A DNA stretch of 8,118 nt from Glaciimonas sp. Its GTDB lineage: Bacteria > Pseudomonadota > Gammaproteobacteria > Burkholderiales > Burkholderiaceae. Position numbers and translations under genes: made by a program. This document shows positions 1 through 7,340 of the stretch, in pieces (within the stretch, counting starts at the first letter, position 1; every line of letters begins with the position of its first letter). The stretch lies in contig JACMQE010000284.1 of the NCBI GenBank assembly GCA_014377145.1, positions 1 through 8,118 of the forward strand, read 5' to 3'. The notes under the pieces were generated by a model that searched no databases, was not told where the DNA came from, and saw nothing but the letters and a program-made list of their open reading frames with translations.

Positions 1-1
1 C

Positions 2-517
2 TTGCTGGTGGCTTTGTCGTTAGTGCGTGAGTTGGGACCAGTCCTGACAGCGTTGTTGTTTGCCGGTCGTGCTGGTACTTCGCTGACCGCCGAAATTGGC
101 TTAATGAAAGCTGGTGAGCAATTGGTTGCTATGGAAATGATGGCAGTTGATCCGCTACAGCGCGTGATAGCACCGCGTTTCTGGGCCGGAATTATTGCGA
201 TGCCATTATTGGCGGCAGCATTTAGTGTGCTGGGTATTTTGGGCGGCTATGTCGTCGGCGTGCAATTAATTGGGGTTGATGAAGGTGTGTTCTGGTCGCA
301 AATGCAGGCCGGTGTCGATGTCTGGCAGGATGTGGCAAATGGCGTCCTGAAAAGTATTGTATTCGGTGTCGCAATCACATTTATAGCGGTGTATCAAGGT
401 TATGAAGCCAAGCCAACGCCGGAAGGCATAGCGCAGGCGATAACCCGCACGGTCGTCATCGCGTCGCTTACTGTATTGGCCCTGGATTTCTTATTAACCA
501 CATTAATGTTTAAATAA
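2..517 (+). CDS. mlaE: MlaE, phospholipid ABC transporter permease (5' end outside window)
   Basis: This is the C-terminal 171 codons of the inner-membrane permease of the Mla (MlaFEDB) complex, which moves phospholipids between the inner membrane and the periplasmic carrier MlaC. The frame is open from the first base of the window, so the gene begins upstream; the TTG at its edge is an internal Leu codon, not a start. Family hallmarks are visible: a segment with [19 protein letters not shown], then [33 protein letters not shown] and, near the end, a [11 protein letters not shown] loop followed by TRTVV and a last hydrophobic helix. These match the E. coli MlaE pattern closely. MlaE proteins are usually about 255-260 residues, so roughly a third is missing at the window edge, not by mutation. 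mlaF is expected immediately upstream. It is followed by mlaD after an unusually long spacer of 147 bp. The identification is firm. Confidence 0.95.
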   Translation: MLVALSLVRELGPVLTALLFAGRAGTSLTAEIGLMKAGEQLVAMEMMAVDPLQRVIAPRFWAGIIAMPLLAAAFSVLGILGGYVVGVQLIGVDEGVFWSQMQAGVDVWQDVANGVLKSIVFGVAITFIAVYQGYEAKPTPEGIAQAITRTVVIASLTVLALDFLLTTLMFK

Positions 518-614
518 CATTCAATACAGGGTTTTGTCTTACCTTTGTTAGTTAGTTGGTTATTTAATATTGCATTCAGTGGCTGATAAAAATTTTTATT
601 TATACCTATGGCAT

Positions 615-633
615 TATATCGAAGCGCGATATA
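615..633. repeat. Inverted repeat upstream of mlaD
   Basis: A perfect 7-bp stem, TATATCG and CGATATA, flanks the 5-base loop AAGCG. It lies in the 147-bp mlaE-mlaD spacer, 19 bp before the mlaD ribosome-binding site. There is no following T-run, so it does not look like a terminator. It could be an RNA hairpin in the leader or processing site between mlaE and mlaD, or chance in an AT-rich spacer. Upstream, TTGCAT at 570-575 and TTTTAT at 594-599 are a weak promoter-like pair with an 18-bp gap; I do not call it a promoter. Confidence 0.35.
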
Positions 634-652
634 TGCTTCACTTGGCATTTTT

Positions 653-658
653 AAGGTG
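653..658 (+). promoter_or_regulatory. Ribosome-binding site fixing the mlaD start
   Basis: AAGGTG sits 6 bases before the ATG at 665. The frame is open further upstream to an ATG at 608, but that ATG has no comparable site, and the 19 extra residues it would add do not resemble MlaD, whose transmembrane anchor normally begins within a few residues of the start. This supports 665 as the true start. Confidence 0.75.
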
Positions 659-664
659 AACAAT

Positions 665-1138
665 ATGCAACAAAAATCGGTAGACGTATGGGTGGGCTTA
701 TTTGTAGTGTTAGGTGCATTTGCACTTGTCTTTTTGGCGTTTAAGGCGGGTAACCTAGGGGGGGCGGTATTTCAGGGCAGTTATCCTATTATTACCAAGT
801 TTGATAATATCGGCGGCCTCAAACCGCATGCACCCGTGAAAAGTGCCGGAGTAGTAGTCGGTAGGGTCAGTGCGATTAATTTTGATGACAAGAATTTTCA
901 GGCGGTGGTCACCTTGAATATAAATGATCGTTACAAGTTTCCCAAAGATAGCTCAGCTAAAATTTTGACTGCTGGATTGCTGGGTGAGCAATATATTGGC
1001 GTGGAAGCTGGTGGCGACGAAAAATATCTGGTCGCCGGTGAGAGTATCAAAATGACACAATCAGCCCTATTGCTGGAGAATCTGATCAGTCAGCTTATCT
1101 ATATTAAGGCGGCGGACGGAAAGGATAGTTCAAAATGA
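665..1138 (+). CDS. mlaD: MlaD, MCE-domain phospholipid-binding subunit
   Basis: MlaD is the periplasmic, membrane-anchored substrate-binding subunit of the Mla complex; its MCE domains form a hexameric ring over MlaE and exchange phospholipids with MlaC. With the start at 665 the protein has 157 residues. Residues about 8-27 form one transmembrane helix (VWVGLFVVLGAFALVFLAF). The MCE domain follows at about 38-115, with the typical FDNIGGLKPHAPVKSAGVVV stretch and, later, AKILTAGLLGEQYIGVEAGG. The C-terminal helix (about 130-147, QSALLLENLISQLIY) is the hydrophobic segment that lines the ring's central channel in this family. The length suits betaproteobacterial MlaD and is a little shorter than E. 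coli's. The stop overlaps the mlaA start as ATGA, so the two are probably translationally coupled. No lesion was seen. Confidence 0.95.
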   Translation: MQQKSVDVWVGLFVVLGAFALVFLAFKAGNLGGAVFQGSYPIITKFDNIGGLKPHAPVKSAGVVVGRVSAINFDDKNFQAVVTLNINDRYKFPKDSSAKILTAGLLGEQYIGVEAGGDEKYLVAGESIKMTQSALLLENLISQLIYIKAADGKDSSK

Positions 1139-1824
1139 AAATCAGGCACCTCAGCACCTTAGCTTTGGTCGCGGTCTTGAGCGGTTGCGCGACAACTGGT
1201 GGTGCTAATAATTCGCAGGATCCAATCGAAGGTTTCAACCGTGCGATGTTTACGTTTAATGACAAATTTGACCAAATCGCGTTTAAGCCGATAGCAACGG
1301 TGTATAGAAACTGGCTGCCATTATTTTTACAAACAGGCGCGAATAACTTTTTCGGCAATATTGCCGATGTTTGGAGCGCGGTTAATGGTTATTTGCAAGG
1401 CAGTGGTGTAGATGGTACGACCGCTGTGATGCGTGTAGCGGTAAATACGACTTTCGGTCTGGGCGGCGTGCTCGATGTCAGCTCGGCAGCTGGATTGGAA
1501 AAAAAGGACAAAGATTTTGGTCAAACGCTTGGAAAATGGGGTGTCGGTTCTGGGCCTTACGTTGTGTTGCCTTGGTTTGGCCCATCAAATGTGCGTGATA
1601 CCGTAGCACTTCCGGCTTATTTTTACGGTGATATCTGGTTTTACAAGTATCCTGTGCGCTGGCGTAATACTGGCACGTTTGTACGTCTGGTCGACCAGCG
1701 TGCTAACTTACTGGACGCATCGATATTGCTAGGAGATGCTGCACTGGATAGGTATGAATTTGTGCGTGATGCTTACACACAGCGTCGCCAAAGCCAGATT
1801 GATGGGCCTGGTAAAGAGGACTAA
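1135..1824 (+). CDS. mlaA: MlaA (VacJ), outer-membrane lipoprotein of phospholipid transport
   Basis: MlaA sits in the inner leaflet of the outer membrane, normally with a trimeric porin, and removes mislocalised phospholipids from the outer leaflet, passing them to MlaC. The protein has 229 residues. A lipoprotein signal peptide ends in the lipobox LSGC, with the lipidated Cys at position 18; the next residue is Ala, not Asp, consistent with sorting to the outer membrane. The family signature DPIEGFNRAMFTFND starts at residue 29, and an NFF motif lies at about 71-73 in the region that in E. coli forms the donut-like channel. Later segments, FGQTLGKWGVGSGPYVVLP and LPWFGPSNVRDTV, are standard for the family. 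A ribosome-binding site, GGAAAGGA, lies at 1118-1125. The start overlaps the mlaD stop. Placement of mlaA inside the mla operon is typical of Burkholderiales; in E. coli it lies elsewhere. Confidence 0.95.
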   Translation: MKIRHLSTLALVAVLSGCATTGGANNSQDPIEGFNRAMFTFNDKFDQIAFKPIATVYRNWLPLFLQTGANNFFGNIADVWSAVNGYLQGSGVDGTTAVMRVAVNTTFGLGGVLDVSSAAGLEKKDKDFGQTLGKWGVGSGPYVVLPWFGPSNVRDTVALPAYFYGDIWFYKYPVRWRNTGTFVRLVDQRANLLDASILLGDAALDRYEFVRDAYTQRRQSQIDGPGKED

Positions 1825-1949
1825 TTTCAAGCTTCTGCCAATGCAAGTTTTCAGCATTATTTGAGAAATCTGGCGTCATAGCAAACGTTACATGTTCAGA
1901 AGTAATTCAACATTCCGTCAATTACCAATATTGGGTAAAGTTATTAAAT

Positions 1950-2576
1950 ATGAAGACTCTTAAGAAATACATAGCCGCAGCGTTAATTTTCGGTGCGTTT
2001 GTATTTACCGGCACTGTCTTGGCACAAGAAGCACCGGATGCACTGATTAAGCGCATTAGCCTAGATGTGATTGAGACCGCCAAAGCGGACAAGAGTATCC
2101 AGGGCGGCAATCAGCAACGAATTTTAGCGCTGGTTGAAGAGAAAATTATTCCTTATGTAGATTTTGATCGCATGACTTCGCTGGCGTCCGGTCGTTTCTG
2201 GCGTGAAGCTACAACAGACCAGAAAAAACAACTAACTGAAGAGTTTCGTAGCCTGTTGATCTTTACCTATTCAGGTGCATTGTCACAAGTACGCGATCAG
2301 AAGATTGATTTTAAGCCAATGCGTGGTAGTGCAGCCGATACTGAAGTTGAAGTGCGTTCTCAAGTTTCGCAATCGCGTGGCGAGCCTATTCAACTTAACT
2401 ATCGAATGGAAAAAGTTGCCAACAGCTGGAAAATTTATGATGTCAACATTTTGGGTGCATGGCTCGTCGAATCATATAAGGGGACGTTTGCTTCAGAAAT
2501 TGGCCGTTCGGGTATTGATGGCTTAATTAAAGCGTTATCTAACAAGAACAAAGCCCGCGTTACTAAAGCTAAATAA
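1950..2576 (+). CDS. mlaC: MlaC, periplasmic phospholipid carrier
   Basis: MlaC shuttles phospholipids across the periplasm between MlaA at the outer membrane and MlaD at the inner membrane. The 208-residue protein opens with a Sec signal peptide: KTLKK, a hydrophobic stretch at about 8-24, and a likely cleavage after Ala25 (VLA|QE). The mature part has the family pattern: an N-terminal helix, KIIPYVDFDRMTSLASGRFW around residues 65-90, FRSLLIFTYSGAL, then EVEVRSQV and the end segment WKIYDVNILGAWLVESYKGTF. The length is normal. The start at 1950 is chosen because the signal peptide begins exactly there; the upstream ribosome-binding site is weak (GGGTAAAG, 1933-1940). A 125-bp AT-rich spacer separates it from mlaA; it contains TTACC-N7-GGTAA at 1922-1938, which overlaps that weak site. 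No lesion was seen. Confidence 0.94.
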   Translation: MKTLKKYIAAALIFGAFVFTGTVLAQEAPDALIKRISLDVIETAKADKSIQGGNQQRILALVEEKIIPYVDFDRMTSLASGRFWREATTDQKKQLTEEFRSLLIFTYSGALSQVRDQKIDFKPMRGSAADTEVEVRSQVSQSRGEPIQLNYRMEKVANSWKIYDVNILGAWLVESYKGTFASEIGRSGIDGLIKALSNKNKARVTKAK

Positions 2577-2674
2577 TTCGTTAGTGCAAATATCTAGCAG
2601 CAGCGTTAAATTGTTGGCTTCACTGTTAGTTTCGTAGTTAGTCTTAGCCGTTCACATTATTGATCGACCACCAT

Positions 2675-3106
2675 ATGTTCAGACCTTCCCATTCTCTTAC
2701 TGTCAGCAACGTAAAACTCTCTCTGGAAGCGGGTTTGCGGGCGATTGCAGGTGGTGAAACCAAGATTGATCTTGGTGACGTGGTGAAGGTTGATTCTGCC
2801 GCTGTGGCGACTTTGCTCGCCTGGCAACGCGCGGCCCTTAATCGTGGGTCGGTGCTGCTTTTCTCCAATTTTTCCTCCAGCCTGGAAAGTTTGATTGACT
2901 TATATGGTGTGATGGATTTACTTTCTCTTATAACTGAACCAGCATTAATTGAAGATGCAACCGTGACAAACACTAATATTTCTAATCATCGCGTTAATAA
3001 TGAATCTGCCAATCCTCTGGCTGATCCCATCGCAATGATCTTTTTTCTCCCTACGCCTGAGAGCGTCGCTTTTCCGCGACATGCGTTGGATTCAACATTA
3101 TTCTAA
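2675..3106 (+). CDS. mlaB: MlaB, STAS-domain subunit with an unusual C-terminal tail
   Basis: MlaB is the small cytoplasmic STAS protein that binds the ATPase MlaF and is needed for assembly and activity of the Mla transporter. Residues 1-85 look like a complete STAS domain: a first strand (SHSLTVSNVK), an acidic strand IDLGDVVKVDSAAVATLLAW with Ser41 at the position phosphorylated in classical STAS anti-anti-sigma factors (a Thr in E. coli MlaB), and FSNFSSSLESLIDLYGVMDLL at the end. Most MlaB proteins stop near here. This one runs about 58 residues further with no recognisable fold (VTNTNISNHRVNNES, later DPIAMIFFLPTPESVAF). The ATG at 2675 is preferred over a TTG at 2660 because relatives begin MFxPS; no strong ribosome-binding site is visible for either. 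It lies 98 bp after mlaC. The STAS assignment is sound; the status of the tail is open. Confidence 0.83.
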   Translation: MFRPSHSLTVSNVKLSLEAGLRAIAGGETKIDLGDVVKVDSAAVATLLAWQRAALNRGSVLLFSNFSSSLESLIDLYGVMDLLSLITEPALIEDATVTNTNISNHRVNNESANPLADPIAMIFFLPTPESVAFPRHALDSTLF

Positions 3107-3181
3107 CGCCCACATCGCCCTGGTAGTTTGTTCTTGATCCCGGTTATTTTGCACGAAATTCCCCATAATCGTGGGTTTCGC

Positions 3182-3203
3182 GCTACGTATTCGTGGCTTT
3201 TTT
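3182..3203 (+). terminator. Possible rho-independent terminator after mlaB
   Basis: GCTACG and CGTGGC can pair as a 6-bp stem (five Watson-Crick pairs and one G-T) around the loop TATT, followed at once by six T's. It lies in the 140-bp spacer between mlaB and the ABC ATPase gene, a sensible place for the mla transcript to end. The stem is short. A second, imperfect hairpin just upstream (CGAAA...CCCA at about 3157-3168 with TGGGTTTCG at 3173-3181) has no T-run of its own. Confidence 0.5.
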
Positions 3204-3246
3204 CGCATTGCTCGCGATCCACCTTTTTAAATTAAATTAAGCCATT

Positions 3247-4221
3247 ATGGCGGCCATTCAAATTACTAACGTTAAAAAGCGCTACCAATCTTTACAAGCA
3301 TTGGATGACGTTTCGCTCAATATCCAAGAGGGCGAATTTTTTGGTTTGCTCGGGCCTAACGGTGCAGGTAAAACTAGCTTGATTTCGATCATTGCGGGGT
3401 TGAATCGGGCCGATTCAGGTAGCGTCAATATCCATGGTTATGACGTCATCAGCGATTTTCGGAACGCACGTAAAAAACTTGGCGTCGTCCCGCAAGAGTT
3501 GGTGTTCGATCCATTTTTTACCGTACGTGAAACGTTACGTTTGCAGTCCGGCTATTTCGGACTGAAAAATAATAATAAATGGATCGTCGAGGTGATGGAA
3601 CATCTGGACTTAACCAATAAGGCTGACGCCAATATGCGCACGCTATCCGGTGGCATGAAACGCCGTGTACTGGTCGCCCAAGCGTTGGTGCACAAGCCGC
3701 CAGTGATTTTGCTCGATGAGCCTACTGCTGGTGTCGACGTCGAACTGCGCCAGAATTTATGGAAATTTATTTCACAGCTGAACCGCGAGGGTCATACCGT
3801 CGTCCTGACTACGCATTATCTGGAAGAAGCACAGGAACACTGCAACCGAATCGCCATGCTAAAACGTGGCAAAGTGGTTGCACTGGACACTACTACGGCT
3901 TTGCTAAAACGGATTTCAGGCTCGCAATTACTATTGCATTTGCTCCCCGGTGTTTTGTTGCCAGAATCATTGCGACCTTTGGTAATGCCAGTTGGTAGCA
4001 AAGAAGGAGTAGGAAAATTTGCCTTGCGGGTCACTGCATATACCGAAGTCGAGCCGATCCTGGCGACCTTGCGCATGGCAGGTGTCGCGATTGACGATAT
4101 GTATTTGCAGCAGGCTGATTTAGAAGATGTATTTTTACAGATTATGGACGGTAAAAGTGTGGATGGCGTTAATGTGAATGAATACAAAGCGACTGAATAC
4201 ACTGTAGGTGGTGCCCGGTGA
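3247..4221 (+). CDS. yadG: ABC-2 type exporter ATP-binding protein (YadG-like)
   Basis: This is the cytoplasmic ATPase of an ABC-2 family exporter; the permease is encoded next. The 324-residue protein shows every ABC motif in order: Walker A GPNGAGKT at 36-43, Q-loop Gln83, signature LSGGM at 133-137, Walker B VILLDEP at 153-159, D-loop GVD at 162-164, and switch His190 (LTTHYLEEA). Residues from about 230 on form a C-terminal accessory region common in DrrA/CcmA-like ATPases, ending with the DLEDVFLQIM helix typical of that group. The substrate cannot be read from the sequence; in E. coli the YadGH pair is uncharacterised as to cargo. Its constant place between mlaB and bolA/murA in Burkholderiales suggests an envelope role, which is inference. 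The ATG at 3247 has no strong ribosome-binding site. The stop overlaps the permease start. Confidence 0.92.
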   Translation: MAAIQITNVKKRYQSLQALDDVSLNIQEGEFFGLLGPNGAGKTSLISIIAGLNRADSGSVNIHGYDVISDFRNARKKLGVVPQELVFDPFFTVRETLRLQSGYFGLKNNNKWIVEVMEHLDLTNKADANMRTLSGGMKRRVLVAQALVHKPPVILLDEPTAGVDVELRQNLWKFISQLNREGHTVVLTTHYLEEAQEHCNRIAMLKRGKVVALDTTTALLKRISGSQLLLHLLPGVLLPESLRPLVMPVGSKEGVGKFALRVTAYTEVEPILATLRMAGVAIDDMYLQQADLEDVFLQIMDGKSVDGVNVNEYKATEYTVGGAR

Positions 4222-4973
4222 TTGGATTTCAAACACTTTTCTATAAAGAAGTATGGCGCTTTTGGAAGGTAGCAGCGCAGACTATTGGCGCACCGGTCCT
4301 GACTGCAATGTTGTATTTGTTGATTTTCGGTCAAACCTTGAAAGGCAATGTTCAGGTCTATCCCGGGGTGGAGTACACCACGTTTCTGGTTCCTGGCCTA
4401 GTAATGATGAGCGTGCTGCAAAATGCGTTCGCAAACACTTCTTCGTCATTGGTACAATCTAAAATGACCGGCAATTTGGTTTTCGTCTTATTACCTCCGT
4501 TATCGCACTGGGAATTGTTTAGTGCCTACGTATTAGCCTCCGTTGTGCGTGGCTTATTAGTTGGTGGCAGCGTACTGCTTATTACCGCATTTTTTGTTAA
4601 TTTATCCTTCATAGCGCCTTGGTGGATCATTATTTTTGCGGTATTGGGCGCAGCATTTCTAGGGACAATGGGATTGATTGCCGGGATTTTGGCTGATAAG
4701 TTTGATCAATTGGCGGCATTTCAGAATTTTCTGATCATACCCGCCACTTTCTTGGCTGGTGTGTTCTATTCGATTCATTCGTTGTCGCCGTTTTGGCAAA
4801 CGGTTTCCCACTTTAATCCGTTCTTTTATATGATTGATGGATTCCGCTATGGCTTTTTTGGTCAGTCAGATGTTAATCCATTCATTAGTATTGTCATTAT
4901 TATAATTTTTTTGGTTATTTTGGTAACAGTTTCGGTACAGATGTTGAAGCAGGGCTATAAGCTACGTCATTAA
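4218..4973 (+). CDS. yadH: ABC-2 type exporter permease (YadH-like)
   Basis: This is the membrane partner of the preceding ATPase, 251 residues with about six hydrophobic spans. There is an amphipathic start (FQTLFYKEVWRFWK), a first span at about 24-38, a second after TTFLVPGLVMMSVLQ, then spans around SVLLITAFFV, WWIIIFAVLGAAFLG and FLIIPATFLAGVF, and a last very hydrophobic one (ISIVIIIIFLVILVTVSV) before a short basic tail. The motifs FLVPGL and PATFLAGVFYS followed by FNPFFYMIDGFRYGFFG are characteristic of the ABC-2 family. The start is GTG in the overlap GTGA with the ATPase stop, with AGGTGG at 4206-4211 at good spacing, indicating coupled translation and one-to-one production of the two subunits. 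The substrate is unknown. The frame is intact. Confidence 0.92.
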   Translation: MIGFQTLFYKEVWRFWKVAAQTIGAPVLTAMLYLLIFGQTLKGNVQVYPGVEYTTFLVPGLVMMSVLQNAFANTSSSLVQSKMTGNLVFVLLPPLSHWELFSAYVLASVVRGLLVGGSVLLITAFFVNLSFIAPWWIIIFAVLGAAFLGTMGLIAGILADKFDQLAAFQNFLIIPATFLAGVFYSIHSLSPFWQTVSHFNPFFYMIDGFRYGFFGQSDVNPFISIVIIIIFLVILVTVSVQMLKQGYKLRH

Positions 4974-4977
4974 GCTT

Positions 4978-5022
4978 TAGTACTAAAATAGTATCGCCTT
5001 CGGCCACTTAGTTTCGCTACTA
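4978..5022. repeat. Inverted-repeat cluster in the yadH-ibaG spacer
   Basis: The 84-bp spacer contains the palindrome TAGTACTA (4978-4985), then TAGTATCG (4989-4996), which pairs with CGCTACTA (5015-5022) at seven of eight positions around an 18-base loop. A small inner stem GCC-TTC-GGC lies in that loop. There is no T-run, so this is not an obvious terminator. It may be a leader structure before ibaG or chance in AT-rich DNA. Confidence 0.3.
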
Positions 5023-5057
5023 ATTAAATGCAGTTTTAAATCAAGCAGGTATTTACT

Positions 5058-5303
5058 ATGTTCCCTACACCCGAACTCGTCAAAAGTTACATTGCAGGCG
5101 GTCTTGCTTGTTCACATCTGGAAGTCGATGGCGATGGACAGCATTTCACCGCTGTGATTGTGTCGGATGTTTTTGCTGGACATCGGCTCATCCAGCGCCA
5201 TCAAATTGTCTATTCAGCACTGGGTGATCGTATGCGTGATGAAATTCATGCGTTGTCGATGAAGACTCTGACACCTGAAGAGTTTCAAAAAAGAGTGCGA
5301 TAG
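5058..5303 (+). CDS. ibaG: BolA-family protein (IbaG-like)
   Basis: This is a small BolA-family protein of 81 residues, in the IbaG branch. BolA-type proteins act with monothiol glutaredoxins in iron-sulphur cluster handling; IbaG is the form usually found next to murA. The single BolA fold covers almost the whole chain: an N-terminal helix (TPELVKSYIAG), the DGDGQHFTAVIVSD hairpin at 24-37, the F-G-LIQRHQIVY helix at 39-52, and the segment IHALSMKT with the conserved family His at 64. His20 lies near the position of a second ligand residue in IbaG. AGGT at 5047-5050 gives a suitable ribosome-binding site. It ends 28 bp before murA, so the two are likely co-transcribed. The frame is intact. 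Confidence 0.92.
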   Translation: MFPTPELVKSYIAGGLACSHLEVDGDGQHFTAVIVSDVFAGHRLIQRHQIVYSALGDRMRDEIHALSMKTLTPEEFQKRVR

Positions 5304-5310
5304 TTTCTGA

Positions 5311-6582
<1,272 letters not shown>

Positions 6583-6657
6583 TAACCATGCAATCCGGCA
6601 TTTAGTCGGGTATTCGGTTACCCATATATCTGGATATCGGATGACTGAAAGAATAAA

Positions 6658-7301
6658 ATGAGTCAAAAATTAACCTCAGCATTATCTAAGGGACGCATCT
6701 TTGAAGAGACGTTATCCTTACTTGCCGCAGCGGATATTTGTCGTTATCGAAAATCCGGAAACGTCGCGCAAGCTGATTCTGCCAACCAATGATCCGTTGG
6801 TCAATGTCATCATCGTTCGCGCATCCGATGTGCCGACCTATTCCAATACGGTGCTGCCGATTGGGGCGTAGCTGGTAAGGATGTGTTGGTAGAGCACGGC
6901 GGCGAAGGTTTGTTGTACCAGCCGATTGATTTAAACATCGCCAAATGCCGTATGTCGGTTGCTTTATCTACGAAAATGCTGTGCGTCAAGGTGGGCGTTT
7001 ACGTGTCGCTACGAAATATTTGCTGACTGCACGCGAACATTCCGCAGCAAAAGGTGTGCACGTTGATCTGATCAAATTGTACGGCTCAATGGAGTTAGCG
7101 CCGCTGGTTGGTTTGGCAGATGCGATTGTCGATCTAGTCAGCACAGGTAATACATTGCGCGCTAATCATCTTGTCGAAGTTGAGCATATTATGGATATTT
7201 CATCGCGTCTGGTCGTCAATCAGGCTGTGTTGAAATTAAAGTACACGCAGCTTCAGTCGATTCTGGAAGCGATTGAAAAAGTGTCAAGCTGCATCGTTTA
7301 A
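6658..7301 (+). pseudogene. hisG: Broken hisG, ATP phosphoribosyltransferase (short form)
   Basis: HisG starts histidine synthesis by joining ATP and PRPP. The short form needs the partner HisZ for activity and regulation. Translation from ATG 6658 gives [16 protein letters not shown] and LAAADI, then goes out of frame at 6739 and stops at TGA 6790-6792 after 44 codons. Dropping one T at 6737-6739 restores [16 protein letters not shown] and [13 protein letters not shown] missing base after 6841 must then be supplied to read [21 protein letters not shown] and KCRMSV. At about 6961-6963 a further shift, equal to a gap of about 13 bp (expected AVPxG before F), leads into [33 protein letters not shown] and [17 protein letters not shown] up to the TAA. 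Repaired, it would be about 218 residues, the normal short-form length. The open stretch 6945-7301 is the 3' half, not a separate gene. The gene assignment is very sure; inactivity is likely unless these are sequence errors. Confidence 0.92.
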
Positions 7302-7320
7302 GCGAATACCTGCGAATACC
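7302..7320. repeat. Tandem GCGAATACC pair after hisG
   Basis: GCGAATACC occurs at 7302-7310 and again at 7312-7320, a 10-bp period directly after the hisG stop codon in the 39-bp hisG-hisD spacer. It looks like a small tandem duplication, as made by replication slippage. There is no obvious ribosome-binding site for hisD in the rest of the spacer apart from a weak GAGTGAATGAG. Confidence 0.6.
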
Positions 7321-7340
7321 CGAGTGAATGAGCCACGATC

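Noticed and set aside
400..663. Minus-strand open frames across the window, for example here and at 1104-1358, 2644-2973, 3816-4334 and 7420-7614
   Set aside because: They mirror well-supported plus-strand genes or AT-rich spacers and show no recognisable protein family.
608..664. Upstream ATG at 608 as the start of mlaD
   Set aside because: The added residues are unlike MlaD, and AAGGTG lies correctly before ATG 665.
2275..2526. Plus-strand open frame of 83 codons inside mlaC
   Set aside because: It is an out-of-frame shadow of a clearly conserved MlaC sequence.
6608..6623. GGGTA-N6-TACCC hairpin between murA and hisG as a terminator
   Set aside because: No T-run follows; the sequence continues ATATATCTGG. 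The stem is only five pairs.
6945..7301. An open frame of 118 codons starting [13 protein letters not shown] that could be called a separate small gene
   Set aside because: From NAVRQ on it is the C-terminal half of HisG, and its ATG is an out-of-frame triplet inside the codons for AKCR; it has no ribosome-binding site of its own.
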